From: Primulina eburnea
Taxonomy: Eukaryota; Streptophyta; Magnoliopsida; Lamiales; Gesneriaceae
Direction of reading: 5' to 3'
Assembly: GCF_022965805.1 (NCBI RefSeq)
Contig: NW_027331385.1
Span: 186,001 to 250,000 of the forward strand
DNA: 64,000 nt
Shown here one piece after another: positions 33,778 to 47,761 of the stretch. Position 1 is the stretch's first letter. Each line of letters opens with the position of its first letter. The notes beneath the pieces were generated by a model that saw only the letters and a list, made by a program, of their open reading frames with translations, did no database searches and was not told the DNA's origin. The translations under genes were made by a program, and so were the position numbers.

Positions 33778-35396
33778 TGTGACACCCTGACCCGATACAA
33801 TTAAAATACAGCGGAATTTAAAATTTTCTTTCAAACATGGAAGGAGTTTCAACATATATTTTATAAAAGTGTTTACAAAATAACAACATGATCATTCCAA
33901 TGACATAACAAAATACAAAATATCATTAGTGTGATCATGTTACAAAATGGTACAAAATAATCATCCTTCCAATCTTCGTATGCATATGACCCCCATCCAC
34001 AGTCAATGTCCCGGTCCGTCGCTCTTATCTGCATCACATGAAAATAACTGAAATGAGAATAAATCTCAGCAAGTGGAACTCTTACATAGCAATGATACAT
34101 AGTATACTCTGTAAAACATGACTTTGAAATCATAAATACCATCAACTCTGAAACATGAATACTGTAGCAATAACTGTAGCAATAGCAATAGCAATAGATA
34201 GCAATACGATGGTATTTCTCTTTTCTATGGTTGGATTGATATCAATAGTATCTGTAACTGTGGTTGCCAATATCCCATCGATATAAATCGATAACTGTGA
34301 GGGGATAAAAGCCTATGGTCGATGATCATCTAATTGCATGCAATGCCATGGCTATGATAAATCAATCCAATAAAACATTTGAATTCTCAATAGCATTTAA
34401 GGCCGTCGTTTCGCAATCTCATAATATTTCTTGTATTCCCTTTTTAACAATAGTGAGACATCAATGCCTCCAATAGATAATCAATGAAATGAATACATAG
34501 CAATGGATCAATGGAAGGGAATAACACTTTGAAACCTTTAAAACACAATACATATAATATCATGTGAGCAAAAAGGATGAAATTCCACTTACTACCAATA
34601 GAACACCTCAAATAAGCTCTTGGTACACCACCTACAACAATAATCCATAAATAACACCAATATCAACTCTAGATCCACAAGTACAAGCCAAATAATCCAT
34701 TAAACAACTCAAACATCAAATCCAAAATAACCCTTAACTCAAAACCTCGTTAGAATCGCACCAAAAACTTACCTAAGCTTCCTTATACCACGGAGAACGA
34801 TGATCTCAAGTCGGAAATCCAAATAACTCCAAGAATCGAAGGTAGGAAGCTAAAGAAATGGATGAAAACCCTTGCTAATGGAGAGAAAATCGGTAAAGAA
34901 GAGAAGGAATAGGATAAGGTATGGCCAACAACTCCCAAAAAAGTGACTTAAAAACTCGCCCATACTTACACCGCGGGTGCGCCAACACAAGCACCGCGGG
35001 TGCGCCATGCTCTCGGCATACCAAAATAATTCTCATGCACGATCACCGCGGGTGCGGTGCTACAATTACCGCGGGTGCGGTGCACACCGCGGGTGCGGTC
35101 CTTGCACTGCCGCGGGTGCGGTCATGCCACGGCCCTCCAAAACCAAAATCATGAATAGTACACCGCGGGGGCACTCATCTAAGAGCGCGGGTGCACTCTA
35201 CTCACGGCAATGAACAGTACAAACTCAACTAAAATCGATCCGAAACGCTGAAACGAACAATCAACACCAACTAATACCTCAAATAAATAATAACCAATAA
35301 TACTATAGCCCAAAACACAACTATAAACGACTAATCATAAACCCAATTAACACAATAAAGCTTAAACCGTACCGTACACCGGGCTCGGCTATTACA
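33778..35396 (-). repeat. 3' LTR of Tekay element
   Basis: 1619 bp, plus-strand TGTGACACCCTGACCCGATAC...CTCGGCTATTACA. It carries the ACCGCGGGTGCGGT-type cluster at about 34968-35200. It is preceded on the sense side by polypurine tract AAGGAGGGGAGAT (35397-35409). Confidence 0.95.
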
Positions 35397-35436
35397 ATCT
35401 CCCCTCCTTAGAGGAATTTCGTCCTCGAAATTGACG

Positions 35437-35757
35437 TCACGGCACGAACAACTCAGGATACCTCTCTCTCATCTCAGTCTCTGGTTCCCACGTAGCCTCC
35501 TCAATCAAATGGTTCCTCCAAAGGACTTTAACGATGCCGATCTCTTTGTTCCTCAGAACTCTAACTGTGCGATCCAGAATCTGAATCGGAATCTCATGGT
35601 AAGTCAAATTCGGCGTCAAGTCCAATGGCTCGTGGCGAAGAACATGGGAAGGATCTGCAACATACTTCCTGAGCATCGATACGTGAAACACATTATGGAC
35701 TCTGTCAAGATCGGGCGGTAGGGCTAATCTGTAGGCTCGGTCACCAACTCTGTCCAA
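35437..35757 (-). pseudogene. Integrase C-terminus with chromodomain
   Basis: A 106-residue minus-strand frame reads [39 protein letters not shown] and ends with a chromodomain-like segment: [34 protein letters not shown]. In chromoviruses this C-terminal module is thought to direct integration to particular chromatin. It is the tail of pol, out of frame with the long ORF because the integrase core between them was deleted; the join lies near 35775, just before [10 protein letters not shown]. Translation as a free protein is unlikely. Confidence 0.88.
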
Positions 35758-38744
35758 TATCTCGAATGGACCAACGCTGAAAAACGAGCAATGGTACCTG
35801 GAATCACTAGATCAATCTCCTCTCTCTGCAAATCCATCAACAATGGTCTCTGAATCAAAGAACTCAAAGAAGCACTCGATTTGCGGCTCAAAGCATCAGC
35901 CACCACATTCGCCTTCCCTGGGTGATAACTGATCGTCACATCGTAATCCTTGACAAGCTCTAACCACCTCCTCTGTCGCATGTTGAGCTCTTTCTGCGAG
36001 AACAAATACTTCAAACTCTTGTGGTCTGTAAAGATCTCACACTTTTCGCCATACAGATAATGTCTCCAAATCTTCAGGGCGAAAACCACAGCTGCGAGCT
36101 CCAAATCATGCGTCGGATAATTCTTCTCATAATCCTTCAACTGGCGAGACGCATAGGCAATGACCTTACCTCGCTGCATCAACACTGCACCAAGGCCTCT
36201 CTTCGACGCATCGGTAAAGACAACAAAGTCCTCTGAACCACTGGGCAAAGAAAGAACAGGAGCTGTCGTCAATCTGTCCTTCAACTCCTGAAATGCACTC
36301 TGGCAATCAATAGACCACTCGAACTTCACAGTCTTCCTCGTCAGATTGGACAATGGCAGGGCAATCTTAGAGAAACCTGAAATGAAACGACGATAGTAAC
36401 CCGCCAAACCGAGGAAACTGCGTACCTCAGAAACAGTGGTAGGAATAGGCCAACTCTGAATCGCCTCTATCTTCAATGGATCAACAGCAATGCCATCTCT
36501 CGAAACCACATGGCCTAGAAAAGAAATCTGATCTAGCCAAAACTCACACTTCTTCAGCTTGGCAAACAACCTCTTCTCTCGCAACAACTGAAGAACAACT
36601 CTGAGATGCTCTGCATGAAGCTCTCTGGATTTGGAATAGATCAAGATATCGTCAATGAAGACAATGACGAAGCTATCCAGATAAGGCTTGAACACACGGT
36701 TCATCAGGTCCATGAAGACTGAAGGGGCATTGGTCAACCCAAAAGACATGACAAGAAACTCATAGTGACCATACCTGGTCCGGAAAGCTGTCTTAGGGAT
36801 ATCAGACTCCCTAACCTTCAACTGATAGTAGCCAGACCGAAGATCAATCTTCGAGAACACAGTGGCACCATGGAGCTGATCAAACAAATCATCTATCCGA
36901 GGCAACGGATACTTGTTCTTGACAGTCACTTTGTTGAGCTCCCTGTAGTCGATACACAGCCGCAAGGAACCATCCTTCTTCTTGACAAACAGAACCGGAG
37001 CTCCCCAAGGCGAAGAACTCGGACGAATAAAGCCTTTGTCTAAAAGATCCTGCAACTGAGTCTTCAACTCCTTCATCTCGGTAGGGGCCATCCTGTACGG
37101 AGCCTTAGAGATAGGAACCGTACCTGGAGCTAAATCGATCACAAACTCAACATCCCTATCCGGCGGCAAACCCGGAACATCATCCTCAAACACATCAGCA
37201 AACTCCCTCACCACATCAATATCATCTACATTCAACTTAATCAATCTATCAACATCCACAATAGAAGCAAGAATTCCATCGCAACCTCTACACAACAATC
37301 TCTCAGCCTCAAGACAAGAAATAAAAGGAAGGACCAGCGAAGTACCTGCACTGGCGAGCGCTCCTCCCTGGCCATCATCTGCAAAAGTCACCTTCTTAGC
37401 AACACAATCGATAACTGCACGGTAAGTCGAAAGCCAATCCATGCCAAGAATAACGTCGAAAGCAACCATAGGGATAACAATCAAATCAGCGAAGACAACT
37501 CGCTCCTCAATACGAACAGGGCACGCAAAGACAATCGATGTCGGGTACAACACGTCCCCCGAAGGCAAAACAACATTAAGATGAAGGGGAAGAATAGAAG
37601 GAACTATACCCAAAGATCTCAAAAATAATTCAGACATAAAAGAATGAGTAGCACCAGTATCAATCAAAGTAGTAGCTACTCTGCCTGAAATCAAAATAGT
37701 ACTAAGGATCAATGAAGATTCACGATTAATACCTTCCTTCGTCATGGAAAAGATACGACCCTGCACCTTCCCTTGGCTATCTCCCCTCGGGCAATTCCTA
37801 GCAACGTGACCCGCCGCGCCACAACGAAAACAAGTATGAGTGCCCAATCTGCACTCTCCTCGATGATGCTTACCGCACTTTGGACACAGTGGCTTCTCGG
37901 GATCAAATGGAACTGGCGGTGGTCTGGAACTCGGCTCCATCTTGCCCTTGCCCTTGAAACGATCCCTGCCCCTCTGATTAGAACCCTGGCCTCTCTGAGC
38001 AATGGCCTGGTGCCTCTCTTGCCTCTCCCTGGCGATGTCCTTCTCGTCTTGCTCGGCCAACAAAGCTTTGGACACAATATCCTTGAAAGTAACAGCCTTG
38101 GACATGTTGATGTCACGACGAATCTCAGCTCTAAGGCCTCGAATGAAATGAGCGCCTTTGTCCTTGTCGTTCGAAGCAATATACGGAGCAAATAGGCAAC
38201 CCTCCTCAAACTTCAGAATATACTGGCCAACATCCAAGCTCCCCTGTCTAAGTTCCAAGAACTCCGTAACCTTCCTCGCTCGAAGTGCGTCGGGGAAATA
38301 CTTGTCGTAGAACAAGTCAGTGAACTCTGACCACTTCAGTGTCGCAACATCAACTCCAACTTTCGTAGCATTCCACCAAATGCGGGCAGCCTTAACCAAC
38401 ATGAACACTGCACAGCTAATCCTGTCTTTGTCCTCATACTGGAGATGATCGAAGATAGCTTCAAGCGCCTTGACCCACTCGACAGCAACTAGAGGATCGG
38501 TGCTACCTGCGAATTCCGGTGGATCCATTCTCTTGAAAGTAGAAAAGACGGCATCAGTGCCAACAGCCTGAGCAACTTGACCTCTCACTTGGCCTCGACC
38601 CTGACCTGCTCCTTGCAATCGGAGCAACTGCTGAATCTGATCGCTATGCACCTTAGCCTGCTCCTTAAGCAACTTGCCGAACTCGTCGACAACTCTCGAG
38701 GAAGAACTATCCTCACCCTCTGCCGCCTTACGCTTAGGAGGCAT
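35724..38744 (-). CDS. Tekay-like gag-protease-RT-RNase H polyprotein
   Basis: A 1006-residue frame starting [16 protein letters not shown]. Gag lies at about 75-230. Two zinc knuckles follow: [12 protein letters not shown] (287-298) and [14 protein letters not shown] (305-318). Protease has IDTGATHSF at 361-369. Reverse transcriptase covers about 585-760, with FIDDILIYS (IDD at 697-699). RNase H covers about 840-955, with [10 protein letters not shown] and [11 protein letters not shown], ending at ADALSRK. After about residue 988 ([10 protein letters not shown]) the frame jumps into sequence from the end of integrase, out of frame, so the last ~18 residues are not native. No internal stop is present. 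A nearly identical gag remnant occurs at 16497-17253. Confidence 0.93.
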   Translation of the reverse strand: MPPKRKAAEGEDSSSSRVVDEFGKLLKEQAKVHSDQIQQLLRLQGAGQGRGQVRGQVAQAVGTDAVFSTFKRMDPPEFAGSTDPLVAVEWVKALEAIFDHLQYEDKDRISCAVFMLVKAARIWWNATKVGVDVATLKWSEFTDLFYDKYFPDALRARKVTEFLELRQGSLDVGQYILKFEEGCLFAPYIASNDKDKGAHFIRGLRAEIRRDINMSKAVTFKDIVSKALLAEQDEKDIARERQERHQAIAQRGQGSNQRGRDRFKGKGKMEPSSRPPPVPFDPEKPLCPKCGKHHRGECRLGTHTCFRCGAAGHVARNCPRGDSQGKVQGRIFSMTKEGINRESSLILSTILISGRVATTLIDTGATHSFMSELFLRSLGIVPSILPLHLNVVLPSGDVLYPTSIVFACPVRIEERVVFADLIVIPMVAFDVILGMDWLSTYRAVIDCVAKKVTFADDGQGGALASAGTSLVLPFISCLEAERLLCRGCDGILASIVDVDRLIKLNVDDIDVVREFADVFEDDVPGLPPDRDVEFVIDLAPGTVPISKAPYRMAPTEMKELKTQLQDLLDKGFIRPSSSPWGAPVLFVKKKDGSLRLCIDYRELNKVTVKNKYPLPRIDDLFDQLHGATVFSKIDLRSGYYQLKVRESDIPKTAFRTRYGHYEFLVMSFGLTNAPSVFMDLMNRVFKPYLDSFVIVFIDDILIYSKSRELHAEHLRVVLQLLREKRLFAKLKKCEFWLDQISFLGHVVSRDGIAVDPLKIEAIQSWPIPTTVSEVRSFLGLAGYYRRFISGFSKIALPLSNLTRKTVKFEWSIDCQSAFQELKDRLTTAPVLSLPSGSEDFVVFTDASKRGLGAVLMQRGKVIAYASRQLKDYEKNYPTHDLELAAVVFALKIWRHYLYGEKCEIFTDHKSLKYLFSQKELNMRQRRWLELVKDYDVTISYHPGKANVVADALSRKSSASLSSLIQRPLLMDLQREEIDLVIPGTIARFSALVHSRYWTELVTEPTD

Positions 38745-38858
38745 ACTCTACAATTGCTCACAAGACACCAATCAATAAATAACAATGAATAGATGCAAGA
38801 AAACATACCCGGACAGTTGAAAGTAGACGAAGTCATATGCATTGGTCCGAAGAACACC

Positions 38859-38870
38859 GCTCTGATACCA
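38859..38870 (-). promoter_or_regulatory. Primer-binding site of Tekay element
   Basis: GCTCTGATACCA on the plus strand, TGGTATCAGAGC on the minus strand, five bases inside the 5' LTR boundary at 38876. It is the tRNA-iMet type primer site. Confidence 0.88.
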
Positions 38871-38875
38871 CTAAA

Positions 38876-40494
38876 TGTGACACCCTGACCCGATACAATT
38901 AAAATACAGCGGAATTTAAAATTTTCTTTCAAACATGGAAGGAGTTTCAACATACATTTTATAAAAGTGTTTACAAAATAACAACATGATCATTCCAATG
39001 ACATAACAAAATACAAAATATCATTAGTGTGATCATGTTACAAAATGGTACAAAATAATCATCCTTCCAATCTTCGTATGCATATGACCCCCATCCACAG
39101 TCAATGTCCCGGTCCGTCGCTCTTATCTGCATCACATGAAAATAACTGAAATGAGAATAAATCTCAGCAAGTGGAACTCTTACATAGCAATGATACATAG
39201 TATACTCTGTAAAACATGACTTTGAAATCATAAATACCATCAACTCTGAAACATGAATACTGTAGCAATAACTGTAGCAATAGCAATAGCAATAGATAGC
39301 AATACGATGGTATTTCTCTTTTCTATGGTTGGATTGATATCAATAGTATCTGTAACTGTGGTTGCCAATATCCCATCGATATAAATCGATAACTGTGAGG
39401 GGATAAAAGCCTATGGTCGATGATCATCTAATTGCATGCAATGCCATGGCTATGATAAATCAATCCAATAAAACATTTGAATTCTCAATAGCATTTAAGG
39501 CCGTCGTTTCGCAATCTCATAATATTTCTTGTATTCCCTTTTTAACAATAGTGAGACATCAATGCCTCCAATAGATAATCAATGAAATGAATACATAGCA
39601 ATGGATCAATGGAAGGGAATAACACTTTGAAACCTTTAAAACACAATACATATAATATCATGTGAGCAAAAAGGATGAAATTCCACTTACTACCAATAGA
39701 ACACCTCAAATAAGCTCTTGGTACACCACCTACAACAATAATCCATAAATAACACCAATATCAACTCTAGATCCACAAGTACAAGCCAAATAATCCATTA
39801 AACAACTCAAACATCAAATCCAAAATAACCCTTAACTCAAAACCTCGTTAGAATCACACCAAAAACTTACCTAAGCTTCCTTATACCACGGAGAACGATG
39901 ATCTCAAGTCGGAAATCCAAATAACTCCAAGAATCGAAGGTAGGAAGCTAAAGAAATGGATGAAAACCCTTGCTAATGGAGAGAAAATCGGTAAAGAAGA
40001 GAAGGAATAGGATAAGGTATGGCCAACAACTCCCAAAAAAGTGACTTAAAAACTCGCCCATACTTACACCGCGGGTGCGCCAACACAAGCACCGCGGGTG
40101 CGCCATGCTCTCGGCATACCAAAATAATTCTCATGCACGATCACCGCGGGTGCGGTGCTACAATTACCGCGGGTGCGGTGCACACCGCGGGTGCGGTCCT
40201 TGCACTGCCGCGGGTGCGGTCATGCCACGGCCCTCCAAAACCAAAATCATGAATAGTACACCGCGGGGGCACTCATCTAAGAGCGCGGGTGCACTCTACT
40301 CACGGCAATGAACAGTACAAACTCAACTAAAATCGATCCGAAACGCTGAAACGAACAATCAACACCAACTAATACCTCAAATAAATAATAACCAATAATA
40401 CTATAGCCCAAAACACAACTATAAACGACTAATCATAAACCCAATTAACACAATAAAGCTTAAACCGTACCGTACACCGGGCTCGGCTATTACA
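38876..40494 (-). repeat. 5' LTR of Tekay element
   Basis: 1619 bp, essentially identical to 33778-35396. The GC-rich motif cluster is at about 40066-40300. It is followed by target duplication GATTT. Confidence 0.95.
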
Positions 40495-40499
40495 GATTT

Positions 40500-40854
40500 A
40501 TTCTCACCGGAGTTATCCGTCAATTGTCTTGTTTTGTATGTGTGCATGACAACAGGTGGGGCAGGATCAGGGTCAAGAAGACGACGAGAGAAGACGAGTT
40601 TAGCGTGGTGATTCCGGACTTAGAGTAGATTTGATTTTAATACTTGAAATTAGTATTTGAACCTTAGATTTAGGTTGTACAGTATTGTACTTTTCTACTG
40701 AGATGTAGTTTTATATAGATATGTATTTTATGTAGATTTCCATTACCTTCCGCACTGTATTTTAACAAGAAAAATTTTTAGACCCTGTTTTATCTTAATT
40801 GATATTTAAATCCCAAAGATGATTAAGAAGATGATTAGCGTCCGGGTCCCCACA
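40500..40854 (+). mobile_element. Solo LTR B, 3' remainder
   Basis: Continues the LTR interrupted at 33777, after the duplicated GATTT, and ends GGGTCCCCACA next to TTATG. It matches 30141-30495 with very few changes (for example TTATATAGAT for TTATACAGAT). Confidence 0.92.
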
Positions 40855-43395
40855 TTATGGGCTAAACTTGGCACAAAATTGTTGTTTTCTACTACTTCTC
40901 ATCTTCAAACGGATGGAAAAACTGAAGTTGTCAATAGAACTTTGGGAACACTTTTGCGTGCTATTCTTAAAAAGAACTTGGATTGACATTTTAATGGACT
41001 TTATTTTGGGGTTGCCGAGGACTAAGAAGGGGAGTGGTTTTATTTTGCATGTTGTGGATAGATTCTCTAAGATGACACATTTTATAGCTTGTCCTAAAAC
41101 CGATGATGCTTCAAACATTGCGGATTTGTTCTTTAGAGAAGTCGCTAGGTTGCATGGAATGCCTAGGACTATTGTTTCTGGTCGTGATGTTAAATTCTTG
41201 AGTTACTTTTGGAAGACTTTATGGGCTAAACTTGGCACAAAATTGTTGATTTCTACTACTTGTCATCCTCCAACGGATGGACAAACTGAAGTTGTCAATA
41301 GAACTTTGGGAACACTTTTGCGTGCTATTATCAAAAAGAACTTGGATTGACATTTCTATGGACTTTATTTTGGGGTTGCCTAGGACTAAGAAGGGGAGGG
41401 ATTCTATTTTTGTTGTTGTGGATAGATTCTCTAAGATGGCACATTTTACAGCTTGTCATAAAACCGATGATGCTTCAAACATTGCGGATTTGTTCTTTAG
41501 AGAAGTCGCTAGGTTGCATGGAATGCCTAGGACTATTGTTTCTGGTCGCGATGTTAAATTCTTGAGTTACTTTTGGAATACTTTATGGGCTAAACTTGGC
41601 ACAAAATTGTTGTTTTCTACTACTTGTCATCCTCAAACGGATGGACAAACAGAAGTTGTCAATAGAAGTTTGGGAACACTTTTGCGTGCTATTCTTAAAA
41701 AGAATTTGGATTGACATTTCTATGGACTTTATTTTGGGGTTGCCTAGGACTAAGAAGGGGATGGATTCTATTTTTGTTGTTGTGGATAGATTCTCTAAGA
41801 TGGCACATTTTATAGCTTGTTATAAAACCGATGATGCTTCAAACATTGCGGATTTTTTCTTTAGAGAAGTCGTTAGGTTGCATGGCATGCCTAGGACTAT
41901 TGTTTCTGGTCGCGATGTTAAATTTTTGAGTTACTTTTGGAATACTTTATGGGCTAAACTTGGCACAAAATTGTTGTTTTCTACTACTTGTCATCCTCAA
42001 ACGGATGGACAAACTGAAGTTGTCAATAGAACTTTGAGAACAATTTTGCGTGCTATTCTTAAAAAGAACTTGGATTGACATTTCTATGGACTTTATTTTG
42101 GGGTTTCCTAGGACTAAGAAGGGGAGGGATTCTATTTTTGTTGTTGTGGGTAGATTCTCTAAGATGGCACATTTTATAGCTTGTTATAAAACCGATGATG
42201 CTTCAAACATTGCGGATTTTTTCTTTAGAGAAGTCGTTAGGTTGCATGGCATGCCTAGGACTATTGTTTCTGGTCGCGATGTTAAATTTTTGAATTACTT
42301 TTGGAATACTTTATGGGCTAAACTTGGCACAAAATTGTTGTTTTCTACTACTTGTCATCCTCAAACGGATGGACAAACTGAAGTTGTCAATAAAACTTTG
42401 GGAAAACTTTTGCGTGCTATTTTTAAAAAGAACTTGGATTGACATTTCTATGGACTTTATTTTGGGGTTGCCTAGGACTAAGAAGGGGATGGATTCTATT
42501 TTTGTTGTTGTGGATAGATTCTCTAAGATGGCACATTTTATAGCTTGTTATAAAACCGATGATGCTTCAAACATTGCGGATTTTTTCTTTAGAGAAGTCG
42601 TTAGGTTGCATGGCATGCCTAGGACTATTGTTTTTGGTCGCGATGTTAAATTTTTGAGTTACTTTTGGAATACTTTATGGGCTAAACTTGGCACAAAATT
42701 GTTGTTTTCTACTACTTGTCATCCTCAAACGGATGGACAAACTGAAGTTGTCAATAGAACTTTGAGAACACTTTTGCGTGCTATTCTTAAAAAGAACTTG
42801 GATTGACATTTCTATGGACTTTATTTTGGGGTTGCCTAGGACTAAGAAGGGGAGGGATTCTATTTTTTTTTGTTGTGGGTAGATTCTCTAAGATGGCACA
42901 TTTTATAGCTTGTTATAAAACCGATGATGCTTCAAACATTGCGGATTTTTTCTTTAGAGAAGTCGTTAGGTTGCATGGCATGCCTAGGACTATTGTTTCT
43001 GGTCGCGATGTTAAATTTTTGAGTTACTTTTGGAATACTTTATGGGCTAAACTTGGCACAAAATTGTTGTTTTGTACTACTTGTCATCCTCAAACGGATG
43101 GACAAACTAAAGTTGTCAATAGAACTTGCGTTCTATTCTTAAAAAGAACTTGGATTGACATTTCTATGGACTTTATTTTGGGGTTGCCTAGGACTAAGAA
43201 GGGGATGGATTCTATTTTTGTTGTTGTGGATAGATTCTCTAAGATGGCACATTTTATAGCTTGTCATAAAACCGATGATGCTTCTAACATTGCGGATTTG
43301 TTCTTTAGAGAAGTCGCTAGGTTGCATTGAATGCCTAGGACTATTGTTTCTGGTCGCGATGTTAAATTCTTGAGTTACTTTTGGAATACTTTATG
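40855..43395 (+). repeat. Integrase-core satellite, block S4 (~7 monomers)
   Basis: The block starts TTATGGGCTAAAC and ends TTATG, like S2, with 364-bp spacing. Near 43128 one monomer lost about 14 bp (AGAACTTGCGTTC in place of AGAACTTTGAGAACACTTTTGCG), which brings two partial integrase frames into one 175-residue frame. Monomer order resembles S2 with one extra copy. Confidence 0.93.
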
Positions 43396-45571
43396 TGTAA
43401 TGCCCGAGAATTATAGAATTGTTAAACCAAGATTATTAATCTTCATTAACGGGAGGCTCGGAAGATATGAGAATGCATGACATGCAATGAGGGAAGGAAA
43501 GACTTGAGAAACCAGGTGTGGCATGATAAGAAAACTAGAATTTAGAAGTTTGCACGACCGCACCCGCGGTGCTAGCACGACCGCCCCCGCGGGGCGTGTG
43601 CAGAAAATGTAGTGCAAAGCCCGTAGCCACACCGCACCTGCGGTATTAGATGGAGCGCACCCGCGCTGATGACACCGCACCTGCGGTCTTGTAGGCAGCG
43701 CACCCGCGGCCTTTGCTTCGAACATTTTGGATATAGATCACCGCTTGAGCGCACCCGCGCTGCTACGCTCACCGCACCCGCGGTCATGCGTGTTGCATGA
43801 AGAAATAAGCCACGTTTCCCAGCTTTGCATGTAGTATATATATCATTGGAACTCGAGTCTTTCAGAGGAGGAAGAAGCAGAAATCGAAGGTTGGATAAAA
43901 AACTTGTCTTCGTGAGGTTCTAAATTGATTTGTGAGGAATCCGTGCACCAGAATTCAAATTCGAACACGGTAGCGTGCTCCTCCCTTCTATAGCTACACA
44001 AGGACGTAAGTTTCGTTACGTTTTGAGATGTTTTGAGAATATGATGTTGCTAGAATTTAATATGATTCAGATATGGTGTTTCTGCTACCATATAAATTGT
44101 ATAATCGAAGTCAGATTTCAGAATAGACTGGTTATGCAATTGTTATGAATTGTGAAATATATTGATTGATATTTTGATATCAGAATTGTGTTAGTATTCA
44201 GAGTATGAATTCTATTGACACAGATTAGGAGTTCCAGTATTATATCTGTGATGTTTGAATTGACGGGGTTATCAAGACTGTATTGTGTACCGTTGAAACA
44301 TCAGTTGAGTCAGATTGTTTAGATTCAGAAATGAATTCGATTGTATTGTGATATTGTTGATATGGATTAGATTGTATCTGGTTCGATATTGATCAGATTA
44401 TATACAGAGTTGAGTATTGATCAGAACAGATTGTGTATTGAGTTAGTCACTGATACAGTGTATTCGATATTCTCATTTCAGATTTGATATGGACAGATTG
44501 GAGACATCGTCTTCGTCAGACAGGGACGACAAAGGTATAATTCATGTGATATTCGGGAAGCATAACTCAAATTAGATTAATTTGAGTTTCCCAATGAAAA
44601 TCACATACTAGATTATTGTTTATATTGTTACCTGATTATGCTTTGATTATAGAATTGTATTCAAGCATGTAAGATAATGGTGGTATTCAGTTATGAATAC
44701 GATTATGCTTTGTTTACAGATTGTTATTCATTGCATTTAAGATAGGAAAGTCTTGACAGCCATTGTCAGACTTCTAGACGTTCGGTGTATCTCAACTTAG
44801 GAGTAGCCATTACTCCTATTGCCAGCCGTCGATACAGCTCGGACCGAAGTCTAGGAATAAGACGTACAGTCGCCCCGAGTGGTTGGGTAGGTGACAGCCA
44901 GTGACGTCTTATTCACCCCGGGATCCCTAGAGTTATAGTTGAGTCAAGTCTAGACATGATTTGATTAGAACAACATGCGTAGATGAATTGGGTTCATAGA
45001 CTATGGAACCTATTGTTATTACTTTCAATCATGACAGCATGTTTCATGATTCAGACTATTTACATGCATGTTTATCTGATTTGAATTGCATGTTTAGTTA
45101 GATGAGAGTTCATAGATGATGAAATCTATTACTATTGTCTTTGCTTTATTCATGACAGCATGTTCCATGAATCCTTATGTGTATATACATGTTTACCATG
45201 TTTTATACTGGGATTTATTCTCACCGGAGTTATCCGGCTGTTGTCTTGTTTTGTATGTGTGCATGACAACAGGTGGGGCAGGATCAGGGTCAAGAAGACG
45301 ACGAGAGAAGACGAGTTTAGCGTGGTGATTCCGGACTTAGAGTAGATTTGATTTTAATACTTGAAATTAGTATTTGAACCTTAGATTTAGGTTGTACAGT
45401 ATTGTACTTTTCTACTGAGATGTAGTTTTATACAGATATGTATTTTATGTAGATTTCCATTACCTTCCGCACTGTATTTTAACAAGAAAAATTTTTAGAC
45501 CCTGTTTTATCTTAATTGATATTTAAATCCCAAAGATGATTAAGAAGATGATTAGCGTCCGGGTCCCCACA
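43396..45571 (+). mobile_element. Solo LTR B, complete
   Basis: 2176 bp, TGTAATGCCCGAG...GGGTCCCCACA, with TTATG on both sides (43391-43395, 45572-45576). Nearly identical to 28320-30495. Confidence 0.94.
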
Positions 45572-47761
45572 TTATGGGCTAAACTTGGCACAAAATTGTT
45601 GTTTTCTACTACTTCTCATCTTCAAACGGATGGAAAAACTGAAGTTGTCAATAGAACTTTGGGAACACTTTTGCGTGCTATTCTTAAAAAGAACTTGGAT
45701 TGACATTTTAATGGACTTTATTTTGGGGTTGCCGAGGACTAAGAAGGGGAGTGGTTTTATTTTGCATGTTGTGGATAGATTCTCTAAGATGACACATTTT
45801 ATAGCTTGTCATAAAACCGATAATGCTTCAAACATTGCGGATTTGTTCTTTAGAGAAGTCGCTAGGTTGCATGGAATGCCTAGGACTATTGTTTCTGGTC
45901 GCGATGTTAAATTCTTGAGTTACTTTTGGAAGACTTTATGGGCTAAACTTGGCACAAAATTGTTGTTTTCTACTACTTGTCATCCTCAAACGGATGGACA
46001 AACAGAAGTTGTCAATAGAAGTTTGGGAACACTTTTGCGTGCTATTCTTAAAAAGAATTTGGATTGACATTTCTATGGACTTTATTTTGGGGTTGCCTAG
46101 GACTAAGAAGGGGATGGATTCTATTTTTGTTGTTGTGGATAGATTCTCTAAGATGGCACATTTTATAGCTTGTTATAAAACCGATGATGCTTCAAACATT
46201 GCGGATTTTTTCTTTAGAGAAGTCGTTAGGTTGCATGGCATGCCTAGGACTATTGTTTCTGGTCGCGATGTTAAATTTTTGAGTTACTTTTGGAATACTT
46301 TATGGGCTAAACTTGGCACAAAATTGTTGTTTTCTACTACTTGTCATCCTCAAACGGATGGACAAACTGAAGTTGTCAATAGAACTTTGAGAACAATTTT
46401 GCGTGCTATTCTTAAAAAGAACTTGGATTGACATTTCTATGGACTTTATTTTGGGGTTTCCTAGGACTAAGAAGGGGAGGGATTCTATTTTTGTTGTTGT
46501 GGGTAGATTCTCTAAGATGGCACATTTTATAGCTTGTTATAAAACCGATGATGCTTCAAACATTGCGGATTTTTTCTTTAGAGAAGTCGTTAGGTTGCAT
46601 GGCATGCCTAGGACTATTGTTTCTGGTCGCGATGTTAAATTTTTGAATTACTTTTGGAATACTTTATGGGCTAAACTTGGCACAAAATTGTTGTTTTCTA
46701 CTACTTGTCATCCTCAAACGGATGGACAAACTGAAGTTGTCAATAAAACTTTGGGAAAACTTTTGCGTGCTATTCTTAAAAAGAACTTGGATTGACATTT
46801 CTATGGACTTTATTTTGGGGTTGCCTAGGACTAAGAAGGGGATGGATTCTATTTTTGTTGTTGTGGATAGATTCTCTAAGATGGCACATTTTATAGCTTG
46901 TTATAAAACCGATGATGCTTCAAACATTGCGGATTTTTTCTTTAGAGAAGTCGTTAGGTTGCATGGCATGCCTAGGACTATTGTTTTTGGTCGCGATGTT
47001 AAATTTTTGAGTTACTTTTGGAATACTTTATGGGCTAAACTTGGCACAAAATTGTTGTTTTCTACTACTTGTCATCCTCAAACGGATGGACAAACTGAAG
47101 TTGTCAATAGAACTTTGAGAACACTTTTGCGTGCTATTCTTAAAAAGAACTTGGATTGACATTTCTATGGACTTTATTTTGGGGTTGCCTAGGACTAAGA
47201 AGGGGAGGGATTCTATTTTTTTTTGTTGTGGGTAGATTCTCTAAGATGGCACATTTTATAGCTTGTTATAAAACCGATGATGCTTCAAACATTGCGGATT
47301 TTTTCTTTAGAGAAGTCGTTAGGTTGCATGGCATGCCTAGGACTATTGTTTCTGGTCGCGATGTTAAATTTTTGAGTTACTTTTGGAATACTTTATGGGC
47401 TAAACTTGGCACAAAATTGTTGTTTTGTACTACTTGTCATCCTCAAACGGATGGACAAACTGAAGTTGTCAATAGAACTTTGAGAACACTTTTGCGTTCT
47501 ATTCTTAAAAAGAACTTGGATTGACATTTCTATGGACTTTATTTTGGGGTTGCCTAGGACTAAGAAGGGGATGGATTCTATTTTTGTTGTTGTGGATAGA
47601 TTCTCTAAGATGGCACATTTTATAGCTTGTCATAAAACCGATGATGCTTCTAACATTGCGGATTTGTTCTTTAGAGAAGTCGCTAGGTTGCATTGAATGC
47701 CTAGGACTATTGTTTCTGGTCGCGATGTTAAATTCTTGAGTTACTTTTGGAATACTTTATG
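45572..47761 (+). repeat. Integrase-core satellite, block S5 (~6 monomers)
   Basis: Same boundaries as the other blocks. It resembles S4 but lacks one monomer: the first monomer is a fusion whose left half matches S4 copy 1 and whose right half matches S4 copy 2. That is the expected product of unequal exchange between adjacent monomers. Confidence 0.92.

Larger units (their letters stand above)
33778..40494 (-). mobile_element. Young full-length Tekay-like element lacking integrase core
   Basis: A 6717-bp element has 1619-bp LTRs at both ends and perfect target duplications GATTT (33773-33777, 40495-40499) inside a solo LTR B. Only two LTR differences were noticed by eye (near 33854/38952 and 34754/39849), so it inserted recently. 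It has a PBS, a polypurine tract, one long gag-protease-RT-RNase H frame and a short frame with a chromodomain. Between them the integrase zinc finger and D,D,E core are deleted, so it must have been mobilised by enzymes from another copy or lost the region soon after insertion. Confidence 0.95.

Noticed and set aside
34921..35213. Small frames rich in RGCG/TAGA words as peptides
   Set aside because: They come from the GC-rich motif cluster in LTR A read in all frames. The same pattern arises in every LTR copy, on both strands.
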